Shown: in pieces, positions 46,491-59,300 of the stretch | Numbering within the stretch: position 1 is the stretch's first letter | Layout of the letters: each line of letters starts with the position of its first letter | Source: Akebia trifoliata | Taxonomy: Eukaryota; Streptophyta; Magnoliopsida; Ranunculales; Lardizabalaceae | DNA length: 64,000 bases | NCBI GenBank assembly: GCA_017979445.1 | Contig: CM030714.1 | Coordinates: 19,215,892 to 19,279,891, forward strand | Reading direction: 5' to 3' | Notes under the pieces: generated by a model | Database searches by the model: none | Told to the model about the DNA's origin: nothing | The model's input: only the letters and a program-made list of their open reading frames with translations | Made by a program: the position numbers and the translations under genes

Positions 46491-46937
46491 TATTTCAAGA
46501 AGCTGAGAAGCACCTCTCAGATATGGTTATCTCCATGTCACTGGTAGCAAAGATAGACAGGCCAATGAGAATAGTGTGTTTTCAAATGGCAAAGGACAGC
46601 ATTGAAATTATCAATTTATGGGCAACGAACTTGGGGAAAGTGCTCGATCTTGTTAAAACTAGTACCTAATTTTACCGATCGCAAGTAGTATGTCTCTCCC
46701 TCTCTTGTACGTGCAAACACACACCCCCCCTACGCATGCAATACATTCATACATGATGACAACTTGTTTTGGTCATCTTTTGCAGATTGATTCTGATATC
46801 GCTCTAGATTTTGTTATTGTCCAAGTAGGTGACAAGACCTACTCAATTCAAATCACAGATGTGATTTTAATTAATTTTGGTTTCATTTCTCTTGTAAAAC
46901 CTCTTCATTTCTCATGTTTTATTGATCCAAGTTTCTC
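46491..46937. other. CACTA D sequence right of element G
   Basis: Open on the plus strand at 46501-46668 ([20 protein letters not shown] and on) but unrecognised. It would have been continuous with 30632 before element G arrived. Confidence 0.35.
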
Positions 46938-47024
46938 AAAATGACACTGCTCTTAGCCCCCCCAAGCTCTGGGAAGACTACATTGATGTTGGCTTTGGCT
47001 GGAAGGCTTGATTCGTATCTTAAG
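46938..47024 (+). pseudogene. PDR-type ABCG transporter fragment, exon a (Walker A)
   Basis: Reads [20 protein letters not shown] followed by GRLDSYLK. This is the first nucleotide-binding domain of plant full-size ABCG (pleiotropic drug resistance) transporters at the Walker A motif. The family has GPPGSGKTTLLLALAG; here the two Gly of GPPGSGKT are Ala and Ser, so ATP binding would be weakened. Exon end after LK agrees with the family. Confidence 0.88.
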
Positions 47025-47114
47025 GAACTGTTAATTTCATTAATTTAAATTGTTTATCTTATGTGTTTTGTCTTCGGATTCAAAAATTGTAACACATTCT
47101 TTCTGGAACATCAG

Positions 47115-47274
47115 TTTTCGGGTAGAATACCTTATAACGATCATGGAATGGACGAGTTTGTCACACAGAGGACGTTTGTGTAGATCAGTCAACACGACCT
47201 CCATATAGGAGAGATGACAGTATGAGAAACCTTGGTTTTCTAGGCGAGATGTCAAGGGACTGGAATAGAATACG
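47115..47274 (+). pseudogene. PDR-type ABCG transporter fragment, exon b
   Basis: After a tcag acceptor it reads FSGRIPYNDHGMDEFVTQRT, FV, stop, ISQHDLHIGEMTV, stop, ETLVF, stop, ARCQGTGIEYG, then a gtaagt donor. This matches the region after Walker A in PDR transporters (VSGRVTYNGHxMxEFVPQRTxAYISQHDLHIGEMTVRETLxFSARCQGVG). Three in-frame stops, two of them explainable by C-to-T changes at CGA or CAG-like codons, show decay. Confidence 0.9.
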
Positions 47275-47366
47275 GTAAGTAAAACATATTTGGTTTCAAA
47301 ATACATAACATGGTCTAAGGTATCAAAAATTTTGAATTCATTTTTCAAATATATCAACAATTTGCA

Positions 47367-47446
47367 ATGACATTGGCAGAGCTATGAAGAAGGGAGAAGG
47401 CAGCAAATATCAAGCCTGATCCTGATATTGATCTCTATATGAAGGT
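47367..47446 (+). pseudogene. PDR-type ABCG transporter fragment, exon c
   Basis: Reads MTLAEL, stop, RREKAANIKPDPDIDLYMK, then a gtggga donor-like site. Corresponds to the (M)LxELxRREKxAxIKPDPDIDxxMK segment of PDR transporters. Exons a, b and c are in natural order with short introns (90 and 92 bp), so about 0.5 kb of genomic DNA was captured. Confidence 0.88.
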
Positions 47447-48320
47447 GGGAAAGAACTCCTTCGTAGTTTATACATTATTATGAGAGAAACGGAATTAGAT
47501 CACACCCCTCTTTTGAGATGACTATGTGGTCTATCAAGTTAGGTCAATGAATTTGTAGTTTCAAACTTTCTTTTATGATGTTTTGTGTGGAATTGTTATG
47601 TTTTAATTTGAACTACATCACTTTCATATATTTTCAAATTGGTTTCCACTTAAACTGTTTGAATTTCACATGCAGATTGTGTTTTTCGTTGCCGTCGATG
47701 GGAGAAGTTTGGTTAATGGGTTTGTTCTTGGCAGATTCTAGATAAGAGAATTGAGGTGAATTGAATTTTGAAGAACACATTGAGGAGGAGTCGGTTTACT
47801 TATATTTGACATAATGAACTTTCTTTGCTTTATTTCTTCTATATATCTGAAAGTTGAAGACGAGGGGCGTTTGGGTCTTTTCATGTTGCTAGTTGGGGTC
47901 TAGGTCATCAATTTCAAAACATAGGGGTATCTTTAATATTCAGCAACATGTGAAGGGGGCAGGTGTAAAATTAATTTTTTTTTTCAAAAGTTCATATAGC
48001 AACTGCCTGACCATAGCTAAAGACCTAATATATATTTTTTTAAATACCCTATAGCGACGGTCGACGACCCTAGCTAAAGGCCTAATATATATATTTTTTA
48101 TAAAAATACCCTATAGTGACAACCAATAGTAGCTGTCGCTATAAGTCCTATATATAACAACAGTCTTATGAATAGTTGGCTGTCGATAATACATATAGCA
48201 TTAGAGGTTTTAGCGACGACTACCAATAGGCCGGGTAGCCGTCGCTATATGTATTTGCGATGGTTTTTCCCCTATAGCGATGGTCGGAGACTATTGCTAT
48301 ATCCCTATTTTACCATAGTG
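47447..48320. other. Right subterminal region of CACTA D
   Basis: No coding similarity. From about 48050 it is packed with tatagcgacggtcg / cgctatag motifs on both strands up to the TAGTG terminus at 48316-48320. Confidence 0.65.
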
Positions 48321-49833
48321 ACAGTTGAACGAAACGAAATGAAATGAAACTTGTTTTAAGATTCAGATGAGTTGGAACGGAATTTGGATGTCACCAAACA
48401 ATTGCAATATGAATCGGTCTCGTTTGGAAATCAATTCGTTTCGTAGGTACTTTTGGGGATGGCTTGCTTGATAGTTCATTTTGTAAACTTTTTAAAAAGA
48501 GCTACTATTAACATCCCATTCTTTTACTTATGGTGTGGACTACGCCCCCACTTTTTTTGCTTGTTTCACCCACTTCATCGCTTTCACCCACCATCCCTAT
48601 CAAATCTCATTTTCCTCTTCAAGCTCCTTCTCCTTCTCATCCTTTTTATTCTTCTCTCTCATTCGTATTTCTTTCTTCTTTATTTTTCTTTTTCTTCTTC
48701 TTTGAATCTACATAAGTTTCAAGTAGGGTTTCTTGGAGAAGCAATACCTTTAGAACTTATAAAATAGTTACAAATAGGTTAGCAATGATCGTGGAAACCT
48801 CAAGTCCTGATGTAGTAGTTGTTAGAAAATCTCGGTAATGAAAAAAAAATCAAACAAATTAAATATTCATTCTATAAGTTAGTATCGAATTCACCAATTA
48901 GTAAGTTCCTAACGAGTCCTTTTAGGTGGATTCGGTAGGATCTTATTGAGTTGCAATGTAAATTTTCAGTAGCTTCCTATCAAATGAAAAATTAGTCTTA
49001 TTTTAAGTGGGTGTGATGACTAATTTCGCGATTTATTATAAAAGGGGGTGAACGAGCAAAAAAGTGTGTATATAATCCACGCCTTTACTTATTACAGCTC
49101 AGTTAAAATACAACAAAATAAGTCAATGGTTGAGAATAAGTAAAAATTGGGGTGCAAATAAAATATCCTTCTCATATTATCTCTTCCAAGTATCGAGTCT
49201 GCAATCACGTATTGAAGTTCATTTGTCAAGCAATGAGGCTTGAAAATTCCTAAAAATGACTTACCAATTATATTTCAAAAGGCCAAATCCTAAAATGCAA
49301 TGGTTTTCAACACATGGGGATGAATAGGAAGAGAAACATAGATCAAATCAGTCTCAATATCTAAATTAGTAGTAAGTTTTAAAGAGCATCTTTACTAAGT
49401 AATAGTTTTAAAATGACATTTGTGTAAGGCATCAAAACCTATAATAGAGCATGTTCATTGAAAAAATTGGGATGCCAATGGAAGATACTCTTTATAAACA
49501 TAGAATTGAAGCCTCAACACTAATCTTCGTTAAAAAAAGAGTATTGCTCAGCAAAAATAGTATTGCTTAGCCACATTCTTATAAGGTGTATACCTTTGGA
49601 ATAAAGTCCTTGACGATCAATTATACTTTAACACCCTAAAAATTTACCCAAAAATGAATAATTTAGTAAGGAGGATAAATTATGTACTATTTACACTAAA
49701 AAGAAAGATGAACATACCTCACACAAGTCATTGGAGATCTGTTTGGTGATCCCTTGAGTAGGTATGATTAGTCTGCTATAAACAAATTATGATTATGTTT
49801 CATTTAAACTAGTGCTACTTAGCAACCTTGACA
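48321..49833. other. Flank between CACTA D and element I, no gene seen
   Basis: AT-rich, pyrimidine-rich near 48560-48710. Overlapping open frames near 48453-48767 are low complexity and show no family motif. Confidence 0.5.
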
Positions 49834-52800
49834 TGTAACACCCCGAATTTTTAATTCGTATCTCGAGGAAAAAATAAATAGTGGAATATTAAGAAAATCT
49901 TGAAAGTGGGATTTAAGGGTAAAACTTTAGGATGTTTTTGATCATTTTTAATGGAATCTGACCTCACCATTAGATTCAAAATGATCGAAAAACATAGTTT
50001 AGCCTGTACCACGCTCAAATGCGAGTCCGAATATAAAAGTTGTAAAATCCTCGATTACCGGGTCGGACTAGGCTAAAACAATGACTTTTTGTGAGAGTAA
50101 TAATTTTTAAAATTCGATCATATCATTGGGTTCATAATGAAAAATTATTCAACATAGACTATTTATTTGTCATTTTTGGAGATCAGGAAGTCGAATTATC
50201 GCCAAAAACGAAAACGACATCAAGTTTATGGGTCACATCAGGCCAAAAATGTAAATTTTTTTATGGAGACATAATTTGTAGAAATTGACTATACCATTAG
50301 ATCCGGAACGAAAAATTAGGTGAAAGAGAGTATTCATTTGTCAGTTTTGGAGTCCGGATGATCAAGTTATCATCGATCGAAACAATTGACAAAATACCGA
50401 ATTCGTCCCACATTTTATTTAAATAATATTATTAATTTTTTTTTATACGTCATCTTCCCCAACGCGTCCATACGGCCGAGACATATAAAAAATGAAATAT
50501 TTTTTTTTTCTCTTCGATCTTCCATCTCAGATCTCTCACAAACGGCTCGCTGTCGACGATCGACGCAGAAGGGAGAAATGTCCGTAGCTATGTTCTCTAC
50601 AAAACCCACCCAACCTTTCTTTGTTTCATTTTCTATTTTACCCGATATCGTCAAAAATCAGCCGTATTTGGATACGGAAGTTTCGAAACTTTGACCTCAG
50701 ATTTCGTCCGTTTATGGGTTAAACCGTCTTCCGACGCAGAAGGGAGAAATGTCCGCAGCCTCATTCTCTACATAACCCTCCCAAATTCCTTCTGTTTTCT
50801 CATATTTTTCACCCCGTATAGTCAAAAATCAGTCGTATTTTTATACGGAGATTTTGTAACTTCGACCTCGATTTTCATCGGTTTCGGGGTCAAACTGTCT
50901 TTCGCCGTAGAAGGGAGAAGAGACGAGCACATCGAGATCTTCGAAACCACCGGGTCGATTTCGAAAATCAGCCGCTTCGAAGTTCGATCTATCTCGATTT
51001 CCGTGCCAATCACCTCGATTTCTGCGCACACGCTTTGATCTTTTCGCCTAGACATGGTAAGGAACTCTCAATTTCTATTAGTAATCGTAGATTGTGAAAA
51101 TTGCATTTAGGACTTTATCGAAAAAATTTGGATGTATTTCCAAAATATAGAATTCTTTTATTATTTCAAAAATTCACGCCAGAAATTGCATGTTTGTTAT
51201 GTTTAATTGTATTTTTAACAAATTATACGTGGGTAAGGTATTTTAACGGGTTATTTCCATAAATTGGGTCTTGGGCACTGCTTGGACCCCGTTTTGATAT
51301 GAAATTTGTATTTTTTTTTCAATATTATTGATAGAAATAAATTCTATAGTTGAAAAATGTGATTTAATATTCAATGAACTCATATTGAGTTGATGAATAT
51401 CAGAAAATTGATGTTTTATTGAACATATTGAAAATTGTAAAAATCGGAAAAAGGGAAAATTGGTATGAAATGGTAAAATGTCAGAGTCACACCCGAGGGG
51501 TGATGTCTGCATTTTACGTTGTTGTGTTGTATGTAAGTTGGTGAACAGATATCCAGTGATAATATTATTGGTTGCATGTTTATTTCCTTTCTGTTAGCGC
51601 GAGGCGCTGTTTACGTTTCCGTTATGTTATTTATTTTAGGCCGGGTGGCCACACTTGCATGGTAGGAAACTGGATATCTATTCTCAACCTTGTATTGTTA
51701 ATTTCTCTTTTATTTTCAAATAAAAATAATATATATGTAGTTATTTTGTGAGCTGTTAAAGAGGCTGTGAATGCCTGAAGGGATAGTGCGTCATATCATC
51801 CGGAGTGGTGTACTATCCTGGGATGTACGGTAGGGACCACCAAACTCATACGTGGTATGGGACGCGTATGAGAGTGGAGTCACAACTGGAATCCGGGATA
51901 TTCCTCTCTATCTTTACCAGTGAACTTGTAATGTAAAGGTGGTCGTATACGAATGGTTTGTATATTTGGCAATCACATGCACGCCTGATAGGCATAGACG
52001 AAGATGATTGGTCAGTGATCACTAACAATCTATAGTAGTCGAACGTTCTGACACATCGAAAAGAGACCCATTGCTTACGGTCACGTCAAACGGCCAGCCT
52101 GAGCCGGATAAATGGTCAACCAAATGTGGTAACGACAGCGACCGGCCACAAAATCAGGAACTAAAAGCCAGAGAGAAATTGTAACATCATGTCCCGCCTG
52201 GGAGCGATCCAGTCGTGAATCCCAACACTCTAATTCCAATACTCCACCATTGTGTATTATGTATCTGTTGCTTATTTTGATATATAAAATGAAATCCATG
52301 TTTATTGTTTCCATTTGATCAATTAGATTTGTATAAAAAGAGAATGTTATGGTGAGTACTGCTGATCGATGTAATGTGAGTTTTAAAATGTTTAGTTGCT
52401 CACCATGGCTATATGTACCAGTTAATCGTAATTTATTATGTAAAACTTTGATTATTTTAAAATGATTTAGTATGCTGATTCGTTCATGCTAGGAGGGGTT
52501 ATTGGCAGAAATTGTTTGTTTCCTTACTGGGTAACCATTGTTACTCACCCTTTCCTTCTCCATTTTTTTAGTTTCAGATCTGAAGTTTGACGAGGCAGGT
52601 ATAGAGCATGAGTGAGAATCATCTGGTGGGTCAGATAGACAGCCAGAGTTTGTCACTTGGTGAGTATTAGGGCTACATCCCTCTAGTGGTGGTAGTTTGT
52701 CTAGGTAAGATTTTGTTCTGAGCGTTAGGACTTTTGTTAGAGTGAGAAATAATTGTATAATCTTGTATTCTGATTATTCTTCCGCACTCTAATATTTCAT

Positions 52801-53000
52801 TCGTTATTAGACGTATTTAAACTTCCGCTAGTATTATATTTTGTATATGTATGCAGGATTGTATGTCGTTTATCAGGTGCAGGTTGAACGCCTTGGAATG
52901 CTAACATAAACAGAAGAGACCATGCCGAAATTTCGAGGTACCACCTAGTACCTCGAGATCTGACATGGGGATTTGTCTTAGTATTCGGCGGGGCGCCACA
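49834..53000 (+). repeat. 5' LTR of element I
   Basis: Contains a 171-bp internal tandem repeat at about 50562-50920. Open frames inside it (for example 50691-51038) recur identically placed in the 3' LTR because the LTRs are copies; I do not treat them as genes. Confidence 0.92.
50562..50920 (+). repeat. 171-bp tandem repeat inside the LTR
   Basis: gacgcagaagggagaaatg starts at 50562 and 50733, with gccgtagaagggagaag at 50904, an even spacing of 171. Each unit includes an 'agccgtatttggatacgg'-type palindrome. The same structure is at about 57075-57433 in the 3' LTR. Confidence 0.85.
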
Positions 53001-53002
53001 GA

Positions 53003-53014
53003 TGGTATCAGAGC
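53003..53014 (+). promoter_or_regulatory. Primer-binding site of element I (initiator Met tRNA type)
   Basis: TGGTATCAGAGC two bases after the 5' LTR. This is the standard complement to the 3' end of plant initiator tRNA-Met. Confidence 0.93.
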
Positions 53015-53584
53015 ATAGTATTAGATCCGTTTGGGATACTGATCTACTATGTTTTGAAGAGTTGGCTGATACCACATATATTATAGTGATAATCATAGAG
53101 TGTCACTAAGAATTCGACATCCGAGCTCATTAGTAATTTCGTATTGGAATTACGAGTTCTTCCGTGTCTAGAAGTTTATAGAGCCTTGTGAGCCTAAGAT
53201 AGGATTCTAAGTTTATTCTTTAGTAATGGAAATGGAGTCCATTACTAAGTTCCAATCTATGATAGTAATTCATAATTACGTAAGAGTAGTTTTGGCCTTA
53301 TTATGATAAGTACCTTGTTATGGATAAACACAAGCGAGAGGAATTAACAAGGTAGAGGCCGAAATGCAACAAAGACAAGATAGGTTCTCGATCAGACCAC
53401 TGATTTGATAGCACAGCTAATGTCATTAATGAGACAGATGGCTAAGTTTCATATCAAGTTTAGAGAGGAAATATGAATAATACAACCATCACCACCTCGA
53501 AGCCAAATGGAAGGAAGGCAATTAGTATTTAATAAGAGACAAATAATTACGAAACTAGCAAATTCATAGGAAAAATAATCATAC

Positions 53585-53872
53585 GTGAGGTGTGATATTA
53601 TAGACATACCAACTCAATGGATAGAAGAATTTTATAAGAAACAACATATACTACTAAATCAGTTGAAAAGAAGAGTTCTGATATATTACGAATGTGGTAA
53701 ATTGGGATATAAAGGAGAACAATGTTTGGGTCGATATCAATCGATTAAGGATGCGTGTCTCAAAAAGATGCTAGACAAACCAATTGAAGGAACAATACGG
53801 CCACCAGGTTTAAATAAAGTTGATAACATATTCGTGCCATCCCGAACAGACAAGACTAGCGATCGGAAGTGA
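53585..53872 (+). pseudogene. Zinc-knuckle-like fragment in element I
   Basis: A 95-codon frame containing YYECGKLGYKGEQC near 53690. It resembles a CCHC knuckle (CxxCGKxGHxxxxC) with the first Cys and the His both changed to Tyr, so zinc binding would be lost. It lies upstream of the recognisable gag core, which is unusual, so it may be a misplaced or foreign piece. No other motif seen. Confidence 0.4.
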
Positions 53873-54069
53873 GAGATGGTACAAGACTTACCACGATTGC
53901 AAGGCGCATCACTAAATCCAAGAAATGAGGGAGCGTTGGACTTCTTCGCAAAAGGGAAATACTATTATACCTTAGGGACCATTACCACAGGTCGTGCCTT
54001 TGAAGAATGAGAGAATTCCCAAGCCCAAAAGACAGATAAATCCAAGGATGTGGTTGTAGAATTTTCAAC

Positions 54070-54910
54070 GATTATGTCTATCAAGATTTGGAGACTTTTT
54101 CGATCTGATTGAGGTCAATAAGTGGGTTTTGAAGACCTGAAAGATTTTGAGTGACATGTAATGCCGAAGAAATCAATGGGTGACGGTGATTACATTCTAG
54201 TTGGACGAGAATGCTAATCATTAGTAACATTTTGAGATGAATGTATTGGGAGATGGATCGTTTGAGTGGGTAAACTTCGAGAGGATATTTCTCGATAGAT
54301 TTATATCCGAGATTGCTCGAGAAATCAAATACTAAGAGTTTTGAGATTAGTGCAGGGTAATCTATCAATTACAAAGACTAAGATATGATGTACATTAGGT
54401 TGTCACGATATGCGCCCGAGCTTATCCTGACAGATCTGTAGAAGGGCCGTAAATTCTTTAAAGGACTATAAACTTACCTAAGGGCCAGGAGGTCGATGAT
54501 TGAGACTACCAATTATAGAGATACAGTCAATCGAGCTTAAAGGATAAAACAAGAGGAGATAGAGTTTCAGACCTCCAATGGGCAAATGAGTTGACCTTAG
54601 ATTTCTTTTCTTCCCAGATCAGATTTGGCTAAGAGGCCGATGTATTCGAGGTTAATCTTCCCCGGATTAGTGTATCCACAATATAGAACTCCTCCACTAT
54701 CAAGTTGTAGAGTTCCCCAATCGCCGAGTTATAGAGCAGTTGGAGCTCCAATGATGCCAACAAGGCCAAAGGAATCAACAAGGTAGGTTCAGAGCCTACA
54801 AACCCCAGTCTACCAACTGCCTACTCCACAGAGATCTACGAAGACAAAATCATTGACATTGTTATGCATATGGTCAGGTGGAACATATTAGGAAATAATG
54901 CTCTCATCAC
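54070..54910 (+). pseudogene. Gag relic of element I
   Basis: Plus-strand segments in shifting frames match the chromovirus gag core. There is a KxxKILSDM-type stretch near 54120, WVNFERIFLDRFISEIAREI near 54270, and a YAPELIL segment near 54410. YRDTVNRA followed by a stop and RIKQEEIEFQ is near 54520, and a zinc-knuckle relic CYAYGQVEHIRK is near 54860 (second Cys now Tyr, Gly now Glu). Many stops are G-to-A or C-to-T type. This would be the structural protein packaging element RNA. Confidence 0.7.
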
Positions 54911-54984
54911 AGTCGCGAGCAAGGATTGTGACCTAGGAGAAAGTACATGTCTCCGACGAAGTTTTGGAAAGTACGATCTCTAAT

Positions 54985-55060
54985 TATAATGTTAGAAATT
55001 GAAATTATATTCAATACTGGTTCTTCTAGATCATATAATTCTGTGAAGAGTTTGCACACT
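54985..55060 (+). pseudogene. Aspartic protease active-site relic of element I
   Basis: Reads EIIFNTGSSRSYNS near 55003-55045. The family active site is FDTGSSHSF, so the catalytic Asp is Asn here (GAT to AAT). Between here and the polypurine tract (55060-56337) I recognise no RT, RNase H or integrase. Confidence 0.65.
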
Positions 55061-56337
55061 TGCTAGAGCTAGAAACAACTGACACAGTTCAAGTAATGAA
55101 ATTATTTATACTATTGGGAGGCCTTGCAAGGAAAGAATAAGTTTTTTTGGAAGATCATTTAAGAACTTGCATTTAAGAACTTGCAAAATAGGTATTAGAA
55201 TAATTGTAAAGTGTGAAAAGACAAATGATGTTCAATTGGTATGCTAGTCTTTATATCAATAGTCTAGTCAATTACTCGTATATTATGCTAGTAGATAAGC
55301 AAGTGCTTCTTGTATATCCTTCATGTCGAGAGCTACTTCCTCGAATATCAATACAGGGAGTTGCGTATCTCTCTTTTCGATTGAAGATGGCTTAACTTTG
55401 GGAGGCCTAACGACTGAACTATTAGATAAAGCAGCTCTTGCTTTACAACTTCTTGAATCGATTCTCCTCCTTTAAAAAGATAGATTATCTTTTCCCTTTT
55501 ATCTTTCTATCCTCGGTGTCGATTCTAATTCTTCTTTTGCCTTCTCCTTTCATGATCGCCTTCCAGTAAAAGAATTCATTATTATCGTTCTCTTTACGTG
55601 ATCAATGTTTTCTACAGACAAGCGCTATAAGTAAAGATTATGATTCCGTAGAAGCAGCGGGTACCACTTACCTATGCCCACATCCATCCTAAAGAGATTT
55701 AGTAGAGTACAAGTTAGGAGGTGGGTCGATGTAAAACGTGAGAAAAAAATAATCTTGTGACAATGTTGCATTAATAGTGACTTAATAGAATTGTGAGAAA
55801 ACAGATGTAGGATTTAGCCCATCGAGTAAGATTTTAAATTATAAAGGTTATGACAGAGGTTTTGAAGAAATATCGCAATAAGTAGAAATGTAATAATATT
55901 GAATTGAATATAAGGATAGTGGTGTCTTACGGTAAGACTATGCATTGGGGAGTAATATTCATAATAATTATGAGTAAAACATAATAGACGATGTAATTGA
56001 TGATAAAAGTAAAGATAAAGAATAAAGAAGATATGAAAGGATTGTGGTTGATAGACATTGGTGGGGAAGTGATACAATGTGAATTGATTGTTATCTTGTG
56101 GTTATATAAATAATGGATTAGTTGGAGTACAAGTTTGAATTAGAGTGATTAATTAATGAATGTGTTGGGTTGACGGAATATGGGAGACATAAGTCTACGA
56201 GTTATAAATTAGATTGGCTTGGGACTAAGAATAGATAGTAATCGAAAATAGGTAGTGTTTATTATACATGTCGTGTTAGTGGAATCACGACAAAGTTTGA
56301 TAAGTATGATTTCAATTTCGAGGACGAAATTTTTATT

Positions 56338-56350
56338 AAGGGGGGGAGAA
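56338..56350 (+). promoter_or_regulatory. Polypurine tract of element I
   Basis: AAGGGGGGGAGAA immediately before the 3' LTR, the classical chromovirus PPT. Confidence 0.93.
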
Positions 56351-59300
56351 TGTAACACCCCGAATTTTTAATTCGTATCTCGAGAAAAAAATAAATAGTG
56401 GAATATTAAGAAAATCTTGAAAGTGGGATTTAAGGGTAAAACTTTAGGATGTTTTTGATCATTTTTAATGGAATCTGACCTCACCATTAGATTCAAAATG
56501 ATTGAAAAATATAGTTTAGCCTGTAAGCACGCTCAAATGCGAGTCCGAATATAAAAGTTGTAAAATCCTCGATTACCGGGTCGGACTAGGCTAAAACAGT
56601 GACTTTTTGTGAGAGTAATAATTTTTAAAATTTGATCATACCATTAGGTTCATAATGAAAAATTATTCAACATAGACTATTTATTTGTCATTTTTGGAGA
56701 TCAGGAAGTCGAATTATCGCTAAAAACGAAAACGACATCAAGTTTAGGGGTCACATCAGGCTAAAAATGTAAATTTTTTTATGGAGACATAATTTGTAGA
56801 AATTGACTATACCATTAGATCCGGACAAAAAATTAGGTGAAATAGAGTATTCATTTGTCAGTTTTGGAGTCCGGATGATCAAGTTATCATCGATCGAAAC
56901 AATTGACAAAATACCGAATTTGTCCCACATTTTATTTAAATAATATTATTAATTTTTTTTATATGTCATCTTCCCCAACGCGTCCATACGGCCGAGACAT
57001 ATAAAAAACAAATTTTTTTTTTCTCTTCGATCTTCCATCTTAGATCTCTCACAAACGGCTCACTGTCGACGATCGACGCAGAAGGGAGAAATGTCCGCAG
57101 CTACGTTCTCTACAAAACCCACCCAACCTTTCTTTGTTTCACTTTCTATTTTACCTGATATCATCAAAAATCAGCCGTATTTAGATACGGAAGTTTCGAA
57201 ACTTTGACCTCAGATTTCGTCCGTTTATGGGTTAAACCGTCTTCCGACGCAGAAGGGAGAAATGTCCGCAGCCTCATTCTCTACATAACCCACCCAAATT
57301 CCTTCTGTTTTCTCGTCTTTTTCACCCCGTATAGTCAAAAATTAGCCGTATTTTTATACGGAGATTTTGTAACTTCGACCTCGATTTTCATCGATTTCGG
57401 GGTCAAACTGTCTTTCGCCGTAGAAGGGAGAAGAGACGAGCACATCGAGATCTTCGAAACCACCGGGTCGATTTCGAAAATCAGCCACTTCGAAGTTCGA
57501 TCCATCTCGATTTTCGTGCCAATCGCCTCGATTTCCGCGCACACACTTTGATCCTTTCGCCTAGACATGGTAAGGAACTCTCAATTTCTATTAGTAATCG
57601 TAGATTGTGAAAATTGCATTTAGGACTTTATCGAAAAAATTTGGATGTATTTCCAAAATATAGAATTCTTTTATTATTTCAAAAATTCACGCCAGAAATT
57701 GCATGTTTGTTATGTTTAATTGTATTTTTAACAAATTATACGTGGGTAAGGTATTTTAACGGGTTATTTCCATAAATTGGGTCTTGGGCACTGCTTGGAC
57801 CCCGTTTTGATATGAAATTTGTATTTTTTTTCAATATTATTGATAGAAATAAATTCTATAGTTGAAAAATGTGATTTAATATTCAATGAACTCATATTGA
57901 GTTGATGAATATCAGAAAATGAATGTTTTATTGAACATATTGAAAATTGTAAAAATCAGAAAAAGGGAAAATTGGTATGAAATGGTAAAATGTCAGAGTC
58001 ACACCCGAGGGGTGATGTCTGCATTTTACGTTGTTGTGCTGTATGTAGGTTGGTGAACAGATATCCAGGGATAATATTATTGGTTGCATGTTTATTTCCT
58101 TTCTGTTAGCGCGAGGCGCTGTTTACGTTTCCGTTATGTTATTTATTTTAGGCCGGGTGGCCACACTTGCATGGTAGGAAACTGGATATCTATTCTCAAC
58201 CTTGTATTGTTAATTTCTCTTTTATTTTCAAATAAAAATAATATATATGTAGTTATTTTGTGAGCTGTTAAAGAGGCTGTGAATGCCTGAAGGGATAGTG
58301 CGTCATATCATCCGGAGTGGTGTACTATCCTGGGATGTACGGTAAGGACCACCAAACTCATACGTGGTATGGGACGCGTATGAGAGTGGAGTCACAACTG
58401 GAATCCGTGATATTCCTCTCTATCTTTACCAGTGAACTTGTAATTTAAAGGTGGTCGTATACGAATGGTTTGTATATTTGGGAATCACATGCACGCCTGA
58501 TAGGCATAGACGAAGATGATTGGTCAGTGATCACTAACAATCTATAGTAGTCGAACGTTCTGACACATCGAAAAGAGACCCATTGCTTACGGTCACGTCA
58601 AACGGCCAGCCTGAGCCGGATAAATGGTCAACCAAACGTGGTAACGACAGCGACCGGCCACAAAATCAAGAACTAAAAGCCAGAGAGAAATTGTAACATC
58701 ATGTCCCGCCTGGGAGCAATCCAGTCGTGAATCCCAACACTCTAATTCCAATACTCCACCATTGTGTATTATGTATCTGTTGCTTATTTTGATATATAAA
58801 ATGAAATCCATGTTTATTGTTTCCATTTGATCAATTAGATTTGTATAAAAAGAGAATGTTATAGTGAGTACTGCTGATCGATGTAATGTGAGTTTTAAAA
58901 TGTTTAGTTGTTCACCATGGCTATATGTACCAGTTAATCGAAATTTATTATGTAAAACTTTGATTATTTTAAAATGATTCAGTATGCTTATTCGTTCATG
59001 CTATGAGGGGTTATTGGCAGAAATTGTTTGTTTCCTTACTGGGTAACAATTGTTACTCACCCTTTCCTTCTCCATTTTTTTAGTTTCAAATCTGAAGTTT
59101 GACGAGGCAGGTATAGAGCATGAGTGAGAATCATCTGGTGGGTCAGATAGACAGTCAGAGTTTGTCACTTGGTGAGTATTAGGGCTACATCCCTCTAGTG
59201 GTGGTAGTTTGTCTAGGTAATGTTATAGATTTTGTTCTGAGCGTTAGGACTTTTGTTAGAGTGAGAAATAATTGTATAATCTTGTATTCTGATTATTCTT

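Larger units (their letters stand above)
25721..48320. mobile_element. CACTA DNA transposon D carrying host gene fragments, split by element G
   Basis: Left end CACTACAGGAAAAATGATTT; right end (reverse complement) CACTATGGTAAAATAGGGAT. Both ends carry a subterminal motif of the type gacggtcgctatag (25755-25795 on the left; many copies at 48050-48310 on the right). Flanking triplets are AGA and ACA, one mismatch, so the pairing is probable rather than proven. Without element G (30633-46485 plus one CTTAA) it would be about 6.7 kb. It holds plus-strand fragments of an LRR protein, phototropin-2 and a PDR ABC transporter. No transposase was found. Confidence 0.7.

Noticed and set aside
47040..47360. 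106-codon minus-strand frame
   Set aside because: It is the antisense of the PDR transporter exon, which accounts for the region better.
48453..48767. 104-codon frame rich in Phe, Leu and Ser, overlapped by another frame
   Set aside because: Low-complexity pyrimidine-rich DNA gives hydrophobic strings in any frame; no motif.
49697..49712. cactaaaaagaaagat as a CACTA left end for element J
   Set aside because: No matching right end in the window and no subterminal repeats beside it.
50691..51038. 115-codon frame, duplicated at 57204-57551
   Set aside because: Both copies are in the two LTRs of element I and are conserved only because LTRs are identical at insertion. No family motif.
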